Part shown: in pieces, positions 26,276 to 34,526 of the stretch
Position numbering within the stretch: the stretch's first letter is position 1
How the letters are laid out: each line of letters starts with the position of its first letter
Assembly (NCBI GenBank): GCA_002476625.1
Contig: DLLC01000063.1
Coordinates: 11,893 to 75,892, forward strand
Source of the DNA: Porphyromonadaceae bacterium UBA7572
Lineage (GTDB): Bacteria > Bacteroidota > Bacteroidia > Bacteroidales > Muribaculaceae
Direction of reading: 5' to 3'
Length of the DNA stretch: 64,000 bases
The notes under the pieces: model-generated
Database searches by the model: none
What the model was told of the DNA's origin: nothing
The model's input: only the letters and a program-made list of their open reading frames with translations
Made by a program: the position numbers and the translations under genes

Positions 26276-26977
26276 TTATTCATTAATGAATTTCTGTGCC
26301 ACTGCTATGTCGCTCGCATGGTCCACGTCAATGATTTTATCGATGCTGTAAGCCTGGAGATTGAATCCCTCAGCCACAAGCGCGCGCTGGAAATTGCGCA
26401 TTCTCGACACCCCCTGCGCTATGCACTTGTCGAGCACGGGGAAAGCCTTGTCGGTGATAGCGTAGATGCCGCCCGACACATACTTGGCGCCGCTGAACGC
26501 CTCGTCGCGAAACGCCTTGATGCGCATGCTCGCCTCATCCACCTCCACATAAAGGGGCTTCTCGTCCTCAATAAATGGGGTCACGGCCCACATGCCGTCG
26601 TGCTCCGTGTCGGCCTCAAAGGCATCAATATACCTCGCAAAGTCACGCTCCTTGAAAATGGTGTCTACCGTGGTGAGGCAGAATTTTCCTTTCTTCATCA
26701 CCTTGCTCAATTCCCAGAAGCTGTGCATGGAGCTTGGCGTGGTCTTCACCACCACATTCAGCGGCACAGGCAGCCGAAGGGTGCTTAAAAACTCGCGCAC
26801 CTCCGTCATGTGCTCATTCACTATAATGCTGATGCTCTCGGCATTGCACCGGCAAAATATTCTAATCAGCCTCTCCACCATAGGCTCACCGTTTAGCTCA
26901 ACGAGTGGCTTTGGCTTTGCCACCCCTTCCTGCGCCAGCCGAGAGCCTTCACCAGCGGCTATAATTCCGTAATTCAT
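26276..26977 (-). CDS. Sugar/alcohol-phosphate nucleotidyltransferase
   Basis: A 233-residue nucleotidyltransferase of the GT-A-like NTP_transf/MobA-like class: MNYGIIAAGEGSRLAQEG (nucleotide loop), KPKPLVELNGEPMVERLI, and LTTVDTIF giving the metal-binding Asp. It would make an NDP-activated sugar or polyol phosphate. First gene of the three-gene operon with the ATP-grasp-like protein and the CDP-alcohol phosphatidyltransferase. In some archaea an inositol-1-phosphate cytidylyltransferase works with a CDP-alcohol transferase, which is a useful analogy only. Confidence 0.82.
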   Translation of the reverse strand: MNYGIIAAGEGSRLAQEGVAKPKPLVELNGEPMVERLIRIFCRCNAESISIIVNEHMTEVREFLSTLRLPVPLNVVVKTTPSSMHSFWELSKVMKKGKFCLTTVDTIFKERDFARYIDAFEADTEHDGMWAVTPFIEDEKPLYVEVDEASMRIKAFRDEAFSGAKYVSGGIYAITDKAFPVLDKCIAQGVSRMRNFQRALVAEGFNLQAYSIDKIIDVDHASDIAVAQKFINE

Positions 26978-27100
26978 AACACTTTTAAATCTATAACCGT
27001 CAAAGAACCGTAAAACCGAAGAACTGTGTCGTCTTAACTTCTCTGACTCCTAAAAATCTAATTTCCAACCTCTAATCTCTGATTTCTAACCTCTTAAAAA

Positions 27101-28192
27101 TCAATCTTTAGTGAGATCAAGCACCACATTGTCCTTACTGTGGTCGAAATACTGCTTGCGCAGGGGATTGCGGGTGGCCTCGTCGTAGCGGGCGCGGTTG
27201 CGCGCTATGTCGATGGCGGCATACACTGCCTGACGCATTGAATTTTCATTCGCTACGCCCTTGCCGGCTATGTCATAGCCAGTGCCATGGTCGGGGCTTG
27301 TGCGCACAATGGGCAGTCCGGCTGTGAAATTCACACCATCGTTCATCGCCAACGTCTTGAATGGGGCAAGTCCCTGGTCGTGATACATCGCCAGCACACC
27401 GTCGAAGTGGCGATATTGCTCATTGCCGAAGAAGCCATCGGCGGCATAAGGCCCGAAGCAGAGAATCTTCTCATCGTAGGCCTCCTGAATGGCAGGTGCA
27501 ATCACCTCATTCTCCTCCTTGCCGAGCAACCCGTTCTCGCCAGCGTGTGGATTCAGCGCCAGCACTGCAATGCGCGGCCCCTGAATGCCGAAATCGCGCT
27601 TGAGCGAGTGGTTGAAAATCCTGACTTTCTCCAAGATGCGGTCTTTTGTGATGGCAGCCGGCACCTCGGATATAGGCATGTGGGTGGTGACGAGTGCCAC
27701 GCGAATCTTGTCGCTGAACAGCACCATCAACGCCTTCTCACCATCGCCCGCGCTTGCCTCAAGATACTCGGTGTGGCCCGGAAACTGGAATTCTGCACTC
27801 TGGATATTCTCCTTGCTGATAGGAGCGGTGACAATAGCGTCGATAGTGCCATTCTTCAAGTCGGCCACGGCTGCCTCAAGCGCCATGAATGCGGCACGCC
27901 CCGCCTGATGGTCGGGCACGCCCATATCCACCTTGATGTCGTCGGTGGTCACTTCCACAAGGTTAGGAAGAGTCTCTTTCAGTTGTGTGGCTGATTTAGT
28001 GATATTCACTTGATATGCAGGCATGTCAATGGCCTTGCGGTGATACGCCATAATCTTGCTCGACCCATAGATTACGGGCGTGCACAGCTCAATCATAGCA
28101 GGATTCGCGAAGGTCTTCAAAATCACTTCATAGCCTATTCCATTGGTGTCCCCTTGGGTAATGCCAATGCGTATTTTCTTCTCGTTTGCCAT
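27101..28192 (-). CDS. pdxA: 4-hydroxythreonine-4-phosphate dehydrogenase
   Basis: A 363-residue NAD-dependent enzyme of the DXP-dependent pyridoxal phosphate pathway. Start IRIGITQGDTNGIGYEV is the canonical N-terminus; metal-binding His residues appear in FPGHTEYL and MYHDQGLAPFK; substrate-site motif VRTSPDHGTGYDIAGKG is intact. Length slightly above average owing to a 25-residue C-terminal extension. Stands alone with its own promoter. Confidence 0.95.
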   Translation of the reverse strand: MANEKKIRIGITQGDTNGIGYEVILKTFANPAMIELCTPVIYGSSKIMAYHRKAIDMPAYQVNITKSATQLKETLPNLVEVTTDDIKVDMGVPDHQAGRAAFMALEAAVADLKNGTIDAIVTAPISKENIQSAEFQFPGHTEYLEASAGDGEKALMVLFSDKIRVALVTTHMPISEVPAAITKDRILEKVRIFNHSLKRDFGIQGPRIAVLALNPHAGENGLLGKEENEVIAPAIQEAYDEKILCFGPYAADGFFGNEQYRHFDGVLAMYHDQGLAPFKTLAMNDGVNFTAGLPIVRTSPDHGTGYDIAGKGVANENSMRQAVYAAIDIARNRARYDEATRNPLRKQYFDHSKDNVVLDLTKD

Positions 28193-28262
28193 TAAATAAT
28201 CGTTATTTCGTTGGTTTTGAGAGCAATGTAAAACACTCTCCCACCACTATGTTAATAATCTA

Positions 28263-28294
28263 CAAAATTACGCAAAAATCCCCACAACTGCAAC
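28263..28294 (-). promoter_or_regulatory. Promoter of pdxA
   Basis: Minus strand: GTTG (28294-28291), 20 bases, TAATTTTG (28270-28263). Leader about 65 bases. Confidence 0.62.
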
Positions 28295-28346
28295 CACAAG
28301 CCAAGCCAACCGTTTCTTGCACATATCAGCCATACTTCCAAACAAA

Positions 28347-28387
28347 CAATGGACTCCGATTTTGTGCTTGTCAATCGAAGTCCATTG
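28347..28387 (-). terminator. Terminator after the YitT gene
   Basis: Inverted repeat CAATGGACT/AGTCCATTG extended by CGATT/AATCG with a loop near 10 bases, followed on the minus strand by TTTGTTTGG. Lies 50 bases beyond the YitT stop. Confidence 0.6.
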
Positions 28388-28436
28388 CTTGATATATTGT
28401 TCATGTCGCTAACCGCTGTCGATAACGGGGGCACAG

Positions 28437-29459
28437 TTATTCGGGGTTGATGTCTCCTTCCATGGGCAGAGGCTTGAAGCCTTCGCCATAGATGTCGTAG
28501 GCATCAGTCACCACCACAAACGCCTTGGGATCGGCAATACGAATTTGCTGCTTCACCGACATCACCTCACGGCTGCCCACCACCAGGAACAGCATCTCCT
28601 TGTCGTTGCCAGTGTATAGGCCATGGCTCTTGATGACGGTGGCTGTGCGGTCGAGGTCTTTAAGAATATAGTCGTGCAGCGAGTGCAACTCCTTGTCGCT
28701 GATCACGAATATGATTTTATCGTTGGCGCTACCATTAATCACATACGCCACAGTGCGCGACGACACATACACCGATATCAGCGAGTAGAACGACAGCAAC
28801 CATGATGGTGAAGCGGCGTCCTGAGCATCCACGCCCACCCCGAAGCCTATCACCAGAAGACCCAGTGCCACCACGGTGCCGTCACTGATAAGAATGGCGG
28901 TGGAGAATGGTATGTGGAGGTATTTCTGCATAATCATACTGATCACGTCGGTTCCGCCAGAAGTGGCGCCCCCACGCACAATCAGTCCACAGCCAAGGCC
29001 TATAAACACAGCCCCCACTATACTGGTGAGCATCAAATGATCCGACATATTCACCACTCCGCCCAGCAGTTGCGCAGGATCAAGCGCACGCAGTGCCTCT
29101 GCCGAGGGGTATGACAAGCGCTCAATGGTGTTCATCAGAAATGGCGTGAGCAGCACCGACACGATGGTGCGACCGCCAAACTTACTGCCGAGTAGCAACA
29201 TGGAAGTGATGAGCAGCGGAATATCGAGCATATAGCCAAAATATCCCACCTGAATGCTTGGAAAAACATTGTGCAGCACAATGCTGAGTCCATACACGCC
29301 GCCCGGCACTATGTTGTAGGGGTTGATGAAGATAGTGAATCCTACCGACATGCTCACGCAGCCAAGCAGGATGCATGACCAGGTGCGCGCCTGAAGTTTC
29401 CAGTCAATCACAGGGTCGTTGCCCACAAGGAATACTCGAATTTTTTGTTTTAAGCTCAT
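28437..29459 (-). CDS. YitT family membrane protein
   Basis: A 340-residue inner-membrane protein with five or six helices in the first 230 residues (YitT/DUF161 repeats; for example SCILLGCVSMSVGFTIFINP with YNIVPGGVYGLSIVLHN) and a C-terminal cytoplasmic DUF2179 domain (about 255-335; KIIFVISDKELHSLHDYI). Conserved Gly-rich segment LIVRGGATSGGTDVIS. Often suggested to be a transporter; substrate not established. Confidence 0.88.
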   Translation of the reverse strand: MSLKQKIRVFLVGNDPVIDWKLQARTWSCILLGCVSMSVGFTIFINPYNIVPGGVYGLSIVLHNVFPSIQVGYFGYMLDIPLLITSMLLLGSKFGGRTIVSVLLTPFLMNTIERLSYPSAEALRALDPAQLLGGVVNMSDHLMLTSIVGAVFIGLGCGLIVRGGATSGGTDVISMIMQKYLHIPFSTAILISDGTVVALGLLVIGFGVGVDAQDAASPSWLLSFYSLISVYVSSRTVAYVINGSANDKIIFVISDKELHSLHDYILKDLDRTATVIKSHGLYTGNDKEMLFLVVGSREVMSVKQQIRIADPKAFVVVTDAYDIYGEGFKPLPMEGDINPE

Positions 29460-29496
29460 AGCTGATAATTGTGTTAATGCCTTTCCAGTAATATTG

Positions 29497-29527
29497 CAAA
29501 GTTAAGCAAATTTTGGAAGAACACAAA
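29497..29527 (-). promoter_or_regulatory. Promoter of the YitT gene
   Basis: Minus strand: TTTG (29527-29524), 19 bases, TAACTTTG (29504-29497), exact consensus. The -33 box overlaps the end of the terminator of the upstream nuclease gene. Confidence 0.72.
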
Positions 29528-29567
29528 GAAGGCAGCCTCTGCGCACCGCACAAAAAACTGCCTTCTT
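29526..29567 (-). terminator. Terminator after the endonuclease I gene
   Basis: Perfect 10-base inverted repeat AAGAAGGCAG/CTGCCTTCTT with a 22-base loop, 35 bases beyond the stop; the descending arm runs into TTTGTG. Confidence 0.55.
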
Positions 29568-29601
29568 CCGTTATTTCAAATCCCTGAAAAGGGACGGATG
29601 G

Positions 29602-31713
29602 CTACTGGGCCAAAATCATATTGATGAGATGTGTGACATCAGTCACGTCCACATTACCGTCGGCATTCACGTCGCACCTCTCGGCAGGAGCGGTAGCGAT
29701 GCTCAGAATGTGATTAATTAGAGCCGTCACATCTGTCACATCCAATTTCCCGTCAGCGTTGATATCGCCCGTCAGCACTTCCGCGTCTTTCAGCGTCACG
29801 TTCCTGGACGTGGAGTAGTCCGACTCTGTGCCATCAGTATAGACTGCCTTCACCCTATACGTGAACGTGCCGTATTTGGCCAAATCTCTCACCGTATACC
29901 AGGTGTCGGTAATGCCGGTAATCTCACGCTTCAAGCTGTCGCCAACCTCAGCCACAGCTCTAAGGGGCGCATTCTCCGACAGCGAGGTGGCATTGCCAGC
30001 GTACACTTTCACATGGGTGAGCAGCACGCGTTTTTTCGATGCCAAGTTCTCTATCTTCACTTTGCAAGCGCCATCAGCCACGCCTTGCAGCAGCACTGGA
30101 TAGGAAGCTGCGTCATACGAAAGCGTCACCGTCTTGCTGTCAAGTTCCGCGCCCTGAGCATTAAGCGCGCTGATTTTCATCTGCACGTTGGAGTCTTTAC
30201 TATACGGAGCGGCATCGGCTATCACGGTGAGTACTCCTTTTGAAGTCTGCAAGTCGATTGACGGACTGGTGATTGCGCCCATGGAGCTACCAGTGCCCAA
30301 GCGCAGCGCAGTCTTCTCCTTGTAGGTGGAGCCAGACTGCTCCCAAGTGGTGTTGCCCGCACTCAAATCCTCATCGAGCAGGAGCGTCACATTGCCAGGG
30401 GTTGGGGGCCGCACACCACCCTTTCCTTCCACATACAGCGTGTAGGACTGCACTCCCTCAACAGCCTTCCATGACGCTTTGAAGGAGCTGGGCGTGATGT
30501 CCTTTGCCGGGTTGGTCTCCATGATATCAATACATGTGCCGTGAAGATTGACCACCGTCTTCAGGTTGCCAGATGTAAGGGTGAGTGTGCCCTGCGACTC
30601 TCCATGCCGCCTGATGCCGAACCACACTGCCAGTTTCGAGCCCTGTTCCGCGTCGGCTGCGGAGATATACGTGCTGGTAATGCCAGAGTATTTCTCCGTA
30701 GTGAAGAAGAACCCTTCACCCGACACCGTCGCTGTAATGCCTTCTGTAAGGTTTTGCGCCTTCACGTCAAGATGTATGCCTACAAAGCCATCAGAGTTGC
30801 CCGAAAATTCCAAAGAGGAGCCATTTTCAGGCTGCAAAATTCTGGGCTGGTCAACCGACCCGTCCTCATACCAAGCCACATCTTGCTTGTCGCCCCAGAT
30901 GTATTCCACCAGCTCGGGGTGGTCGATAAAGGGATTGCGGTTGCGCTGAAGGTCGTAGGCCGCGTTGTTGCGCTTGATTTCCTTCTCGCTCACGGGATCC
31001 TGACGGTGCCATTTGAGCATCAGGTTCAGATACCAAGACTTATACACCGGGTAGCTGGTGCCGTCGAGGATATTGCCCGCCGTGCCGTTGCCAGCCCAAC
31101 TGCCTATCTTGGTGTTGTAGCGAGTGGCCATATAGAAATAGGTGCGCGCAAAGTCGCCCTTGTATTCGTCGTCGGGCTCCCACACCTTGCCGGTGTAGCC
31201 AGGAGCGGTGCAGTTGCCTAAGCGTCCCTTTCCATAGTAGCCGTCGTTTGAAAGCCGTGTGCCGCCCTCGCACTCTCCATAGGGGTAGCTGCTGCGCTGA
31301 TTGTTCACATAGCCATCGGTGGGAAGCACATGGAAGAGGTCGCTCTTCATGGGCGACTGCTCCTTGAACCAGCTCTGCGGAAACGAGTGCTCACGGTTCA
31401 CCGACTGGCCTATCCTGCTGTAGCTCTTATTGATACGGCTGTCGCCCACCTTATATTTCACATTGCTGTACATGTCGATGAAATAGCCGTCTTCGGCATC
31501 GGTGTAGGGATACGCGTCCTCAAAAAGATTACTGTAAGAAATCACCTTTGTGTTGGCGGATATAATGGTGCAAAGCTGTGAGAGCAATGCTTTCTGCTTC
31601 TTGCCTTCCGCGCTCTTATAGTAACCGGCAGGCTGTTCGGCGGCCAGCACGGCAAAGCCCACCAGCAGCCACAGGCTGAAAAAAGTAAATAACTTCTTCA
31701 TATACATCTTCAC
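29602..31713 (-). CDS. Secreted endonuclease I with dockerin-like C-terminus
   Basis: A 703-residue exported protein. After the signal peptide (about 1-25), residues 30-290 are an endonuclease I (NucM/EndA-like) domain: the beta-beta-metal core is visible in VNREHSFPQSWF and SDLFHVLPTDGYVNNQRS. The middle (about 300-640) holds beta-sandwich/fibronectin-like modules including FKASWKAVEGVQSYTLYVEG. The last 55 residues carry two calcium-loop repeats of dockerin type (GDINADGKLDVTDVTALI and CDVNADGNVDVTDVTHLI). Probably a surface or secreted DNase that scavenges nucleic acids. What the dockerin-like tail binds is unknown. Confidence 0.88.
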   Translation of the reverse strand: MKMYMKKLFTFFSLWLLVGFAVLAAEQPAGYYKSAEGKKQKALLSQLCTIISANTKVISYSNLFEDAYPYTDAEDGYFIDMYSNVKYKVGDSRINKSYSRIGQSVNREHSFPQSWFKEQSPMKSDLFHVLPTDGYVNNQRSSYPYGECEGGTRLSNDGYYGKGRLGNCTAPGYTGKVWEPDDEYKGDFARTYFYMATRYNTKIGSWAGNGTAGNILDGTSYPVYKSWYLNLMLKWHRQDPVSEKEIKRNNAAYDLQRNRNPFIDHPELVEYIWGDKQDVAWYEDGSVDQPRILQPENGSSLEFSGNSDGFVGIHLDVKAQNLTEGITATVSGEGFFFTTEKYSGITSTYISAADAEQGSKLAVWFGIRRHGESQGTLTLTSGNLKTVVNLHGTCIDIMETNPAKDITPSSFKASWKAVEGVQSYTLYVEGKGGVRPPTPGNVTLLLDEDLSAGNTTWEQSGSTYKEKTALRLGTGSSMGAITSPSIDLQTSKGVLTVIADAAPYSKDSNVQMKISALNAQGAELDSKTVTLSYDAASYPVLLQGVADGACKVKIENLASKKRVLLTHVKVYAGNATSLSENAPLRAVAEVGDSLKREITGITDTWYTVRDLAKYGTFTYRVKAVYTDGTESDYSTSRNVTLKDAEVLTGDINADGKLDVTDVTALINHILSIATAPAERCDVNADGNVDVTDVTHLINMILAQ

Positions 31714-31749
31714 TTTTTAAAATAGTTTTTTTTCAAAAAAAATCCTTAT

Positions 31750-32079
31750 TCACAAAAAACTTTTCAAACAGTTTAGAATTCTATAGATATGCTCATTAGG
31801 ACAATGCAATTCTTGAAAATCCTCCTGTTCGTCTTCCAAAAGGTAATCAACAATGGTTTTAACGTCTGCCTTTTGTTCTTCTGTTAATAGTTACTCCACA
31901 ATAAAGTCTGCAGTATCAAATCCTGCCTCTTCAATCCAAGGATTATCTTTGAGAAGATTACTCCTTGTTTCTTTTGCATTTTTTCCAAAAGCTCTACCGA
32001 GTATCTGACAACACTCCACACCATTACCATTTGGGCCTTGCGTGAAACCTCCTGTAGTGTAAAAAATGTATTCTGACAT
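31750..32079 (-). pseudogene. Small conserved-looking gene interrupted by an in-frame TAA
   Basis: The first 62 codons (MSEYIFYTTGGFTQGPNG onward, to GFDTADFIVE) end at a TAA at 31893-31891, yet the same frame stays open for 46 more codons (LLTEEQKADVKTIVDYLLED onward) to a TGA at 31750-31752. The downstream part looks like genuine protein and has no start codon of its own nearby; a CAA to TAA change (VEQLLTEEQ) explains the break. Intact, it would be a 109-residue protein. Family not recognised. Lies in an AT-rich stretch together with the HARE-domain gene. A functional 62-residue product or stop read-through cannot be excluded. Confidence 0.6.
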
Positions 32080-32088
32080 AAAAAACTT

Positions 32089-32114
32089 TCGGTATGCTAT
32101 ATCGGTATGCTATA
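32089..32114. repeat. Tandem 13-base duplication
   Basis: TCGGTATGCTATA occurs twice head to tail. The stop codon of the HARE-domain gene (32110-32112) lies inside the second copy. Probably a slippage duplication. Confidence 0.75.
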
Positions 32115-32841
32115 TAAATTCCTCACTTGCTCTTGCTGCACACATTAGTTCGTATTGCTTGCTAATGCTCTCATAACTATGGAAAGCGACACGCTCTTTA
32201 ACATCCTTGAAAGCAGTCCTACTCATCACCTTGAAAAACTGTTCCTTTCGATTCTGAGGCGCAACTATGAGAAAGCGACTATGGAAGTCTTGCAAATCAC
32301 AAAACTTAGTAACTGAGTTTTGAATGTCTGTAGAGTGCTCCACTTCGAAGAAGCTGTTTGGCATTTTGCGCTCATTGAACCAGATGACATCTATCGTCTT
32401 CGCTCTGTCTGTCAGGTTTTCGTATGAAAATCCAGGGATATGGATTGTGGTGCAAATATTTTTTAAAGGCTTTTCAAGAAACTTGCGATTTTGGTCTTGA
32501 GCAGGAACATAAGTGGTATAATGCCTCATGTTTCCTATTTCAACTATAAGTCCTTGATAGTAACTATGTGTAAATTGCTCAACACTCTTTTCTTCCTTTG
32601 GTTGCATACCAAACCTGCGCATCACTTCTTCGCGGCATTCTTCTAAAGCCCAAAGACCTGGTTGAATTTTAAATATTTCGTCAGATTGTTGCACAATTCT
32701 TCGTATAGACTCATTGGGGGTCTTAGTTGCCCATGATTTAGCATCGACAAGATGATACAAGTCTCCTAAAGTAGCATACCCTCCAGTTTTACGAAGAGTG
32801 TCTATTACTTGTTGTGTCTGTGTATATTTCTTTTGTGCCAT
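32110..32841 (-). CDS. HARE-HTH domain protein with nuclease-like C-terminal domain
   Basis: A 243-residue protein. Residues 8-65 form a winged helix of the HARE-HTH type (VIDTLRKTGGYATLGDLYHL, then ESIRRIVQQSDEIFKIQPGL with WAL). Residues 90-225 resemble a PD-(D/E)XK-like nuclease core: a first acidic helix (YYQGLIVEIGNM), IDVIWFNERKM, the acidic strand SFFEVEHSTDIQNSV, and strand RFLIVAPQNRKEQFF. HARE domains are linked to DNA modification and restriction systems, so a restriction or defence role is plausible. No methyltransferase is next to it. The gene is AT-rich compared with its neighbours, suggesting transfer. Confidence 0.62.
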   Translation of the reverse strand: MAQKKYTQTQQVIDTLRKTGGYATLGDLYHLVDAKSWATKTPNESIRRIVQQSDEIFKIQPGLWALEECREEVMRRFGMQPKEEKSVEQFTHSYYQGLIVEIGNMRHYTTYVPAQDQNRKFLEKPLKNICTTIHIPGFSYENLTDRAKTIDVIWFNERKMPNSFFEVEHSTDIQNSVTKFCDLQDFHSRFLIVAPQNRKEQFFKVMSRTAFKDVKERVAFHSYESISKQYELMCAARASEEFI

Positions 32842-33219
32842 GTTCGTCTCTATTTTATTAATAGATTTCTACCGCCCATATCTTCAAGAACACTCATTTA
32901 TTGTATGGCAACCTGATTAAACTTGATGAGTCGTTCAGATTCAGATTGTGGCGTAATCATGAATGTTGCCAATCTTGTCGGGATTATATTCAAGACATTG
33001 TTTTGATGTCATGCCTATTGCGCCTATTCTTTGAATCCATATACCTCAACAGAAAAAACAAAGTTGTTGCTACCTGCAGCATTTTTAATTATATCGAATT
33101 CGGTACAATTAAATATGGATTGTAAAGCATTTCCCATTCACCAAGATATTTTATATGTAGTTAACCACTTGTGAAAAAATGCTACGCCACTTGCAGGCAA
33201 TAGCTACTACAAAATAAGT
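32842..33219. other. AT-rich intergenic stretch
   Basis: About 380 bases of low GC between the HARE-domain gene and rlmN. A 74-codon frame exists on the plus strand but has no recognisable features. No promoter box, hairpin or repeat was convincing. It may be remnant DNA of the same acquired segment as the HARE-domain gene. Confidence 0.5.
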
Positions 33220-34314
33220 TTACTTCCTCTTAGATCTCGCTTCAGGTTTAGCCTTCACGTCGGCAGGCTGCTCTTGGGCTTTCACTTTGCCGGCGAGCAT
33301 TCCGCACGCTGCCTGAATGTCCTCGCCACGGCTGCGTCGAATGGTGCAGGTGATGCCGTGGCCGTTGAGATAGTCGCGGAACTGTGCCATACGCTCATCG
33401 CTACTGGTGCGCAACTTGGGGATTTCGGGAATAAGGTGATAGCGGATTAGGTTCACGCGCACATGCTCGTTGGGGATAATCTCGCGCAGAGCCTCGGCGT
33501 GCTTGATGTCGTCGTTGAACCACTGCCACATGATATATTCCACAGAAAGGCGGCGCTGATGGGCGAAGTCGTATTCACCAAGCATATCCATCACGCTACG
33601 GATAGGATACACCTTCTCCAACGGCATCATCGACTGGCGCTCTTCAGCCACGGCATTGTGCACGCTCACGGCTATATGCACCTGCGTGTTCTCCACCAGC
33701 TCACGGAGTGCGGGCTTCACACCCACCGTGGACACGGTCACGCGCTTCGGACTCCAGCCAAATCCCCAGTCAGACGTGAGGATTTCAATCACCTTCATCA
33801 CGGGCTCTATATTGTCGAGTGGTTCGCCCATGCCCATAAACACAAGGTTGGTGAGCGTGCGGCTCTCCGGAATGCTGAGCACCTGGTTGATGATTTGGTT
33901 GGCGGTGAGATTGCCGTGGAAGCCTTGGCGGCCCGTCATGCAGAAGTAGCAGTTCATGCGGCATCCCTTCTGCGAGGAGATGCAGATGGTGGCGCGGTCG
34001 TCGTCTGGAATATACACGCTCTCCACCTTCTTGCCATCGCCGGCGTCGAAAAGATACTTCACGGTGCCGTCTTCACTTCTCACTGCGCTATCGGGGGCAT
34101 ACATACCCACACAGTATTCCGCCGCCAGACGCTGGCGGTTGGCTTTTGAGATGTTAAGCATCTCGTCGAAAGATCCCACGCGCTTGTCGTATATCCAACT
34201 GGCCAACTGGGTGGCTGTGAACTTTGGCATTCCCAACGACGACGTAACGCGACGCAGTTCATCGAGTGTCATACCAGCCAGTGGCTTCAGTTTCTTCGTA
34301 TTCTTATTCTCCAT
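33220..34314 (-). CDS. rlmN: Dual-specificity 23S rRNA/tRNA adenine-C2 methyltransferase RlmN
   Basis: A 364-residue radical SAM methyltransferase for A2503 of 23S rRNA and A37 of some tRNAs. The cluster motif is C118, C122, C125 (CRMNCYFC). A later Cys in ARSRGEDIQAACG (RSRGEDIQAACGM) is the methyl-carrying residue, and GMGEPLDN is the SAM-binding GGE-type motif. The tail after about residue 343 is Lys/Ala/Pro-rich and dispensable-looking. Confidence 0.96.
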   Translation of the reverse strand: MENKNTKKLKPLAGMTLDELRRVTSSLGMPKFTATQLASWIYDKRVGSFDEMLNISKANRQRLAAEYCVGMYAPDSAVRSEDGTVKYLFDAGDGKKVESVYIPDDDRATICISSQKGCRMNCYFCMTGRQGFHGNLTANQIINQVLSIPESRTLTNLVFMGMGEPLDNIEPVMKVIEILTSDWGFGWSPKRVTVSTVGVKPALRELVENTQVHIAVSVHNAVAEERQSMMPLEKVYPIRSVMDMLGEYDFAHQRRLSVEYIMWQWFNDDIKHAEALREIIPNEHVRVNLIRYHLIPEIPKLRTSSDERMAQFRDYLNGHGITCTIRRSRGEDIQAACGMLAGKVKAQEQPADVKAKPEARSKRK

Positions 34315-34349
34315 ATCAAAAAAATCTTGTTACAAAAATGTGTAGCCTA

Positions 34350-34357
34350 CAAAGTTA
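34350..34357 (-). promoter_or_regulatory. -7 box of rlmN
   Basis: TAACTTTG on the minus strand, 36 bases before the start. The nearest TTG (34383-34381) is 23 bases upstream, slightly too far for consensus. Confidence 0.45.
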
Positions 34358-34423
34358 GCTATTTTCTGCCATAATACCACCAACCGCCCCACAAAAATCC
34401 ACGAAACCGCTCGGCATTATGCG

Positions 34424-34499
34424 CAAAAAAAGCGCATACACCAGCTCCGCCTCGCCTGCTTGGCGATATAGTGCGGAATGCTGCCGTATGCGTTTTTTC
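34424..34499 (-). terminator. Terminator after the Ig-like surface protein gene
   Basis: Outer arms AACGCATAC and GTATGCGC enclose a loop of about 45 bases, with a smaller GC-rich pairing inside; the minus strand then runs into CTTTTTTT. Located 30 bases beyond the stop at 34527. Confidence 0.5.
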
Positions 34500-34526
34500 T
34501 AATACAGTGGCTGCGGGTGTGCGGAA

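Noticed and set aside
32901..33125. A 74-codon frame on the plus strand upstream of rlmN
   Set aside because: AT-rich chance frame with no start context, motif or family; kept only as part of the intergenic description.
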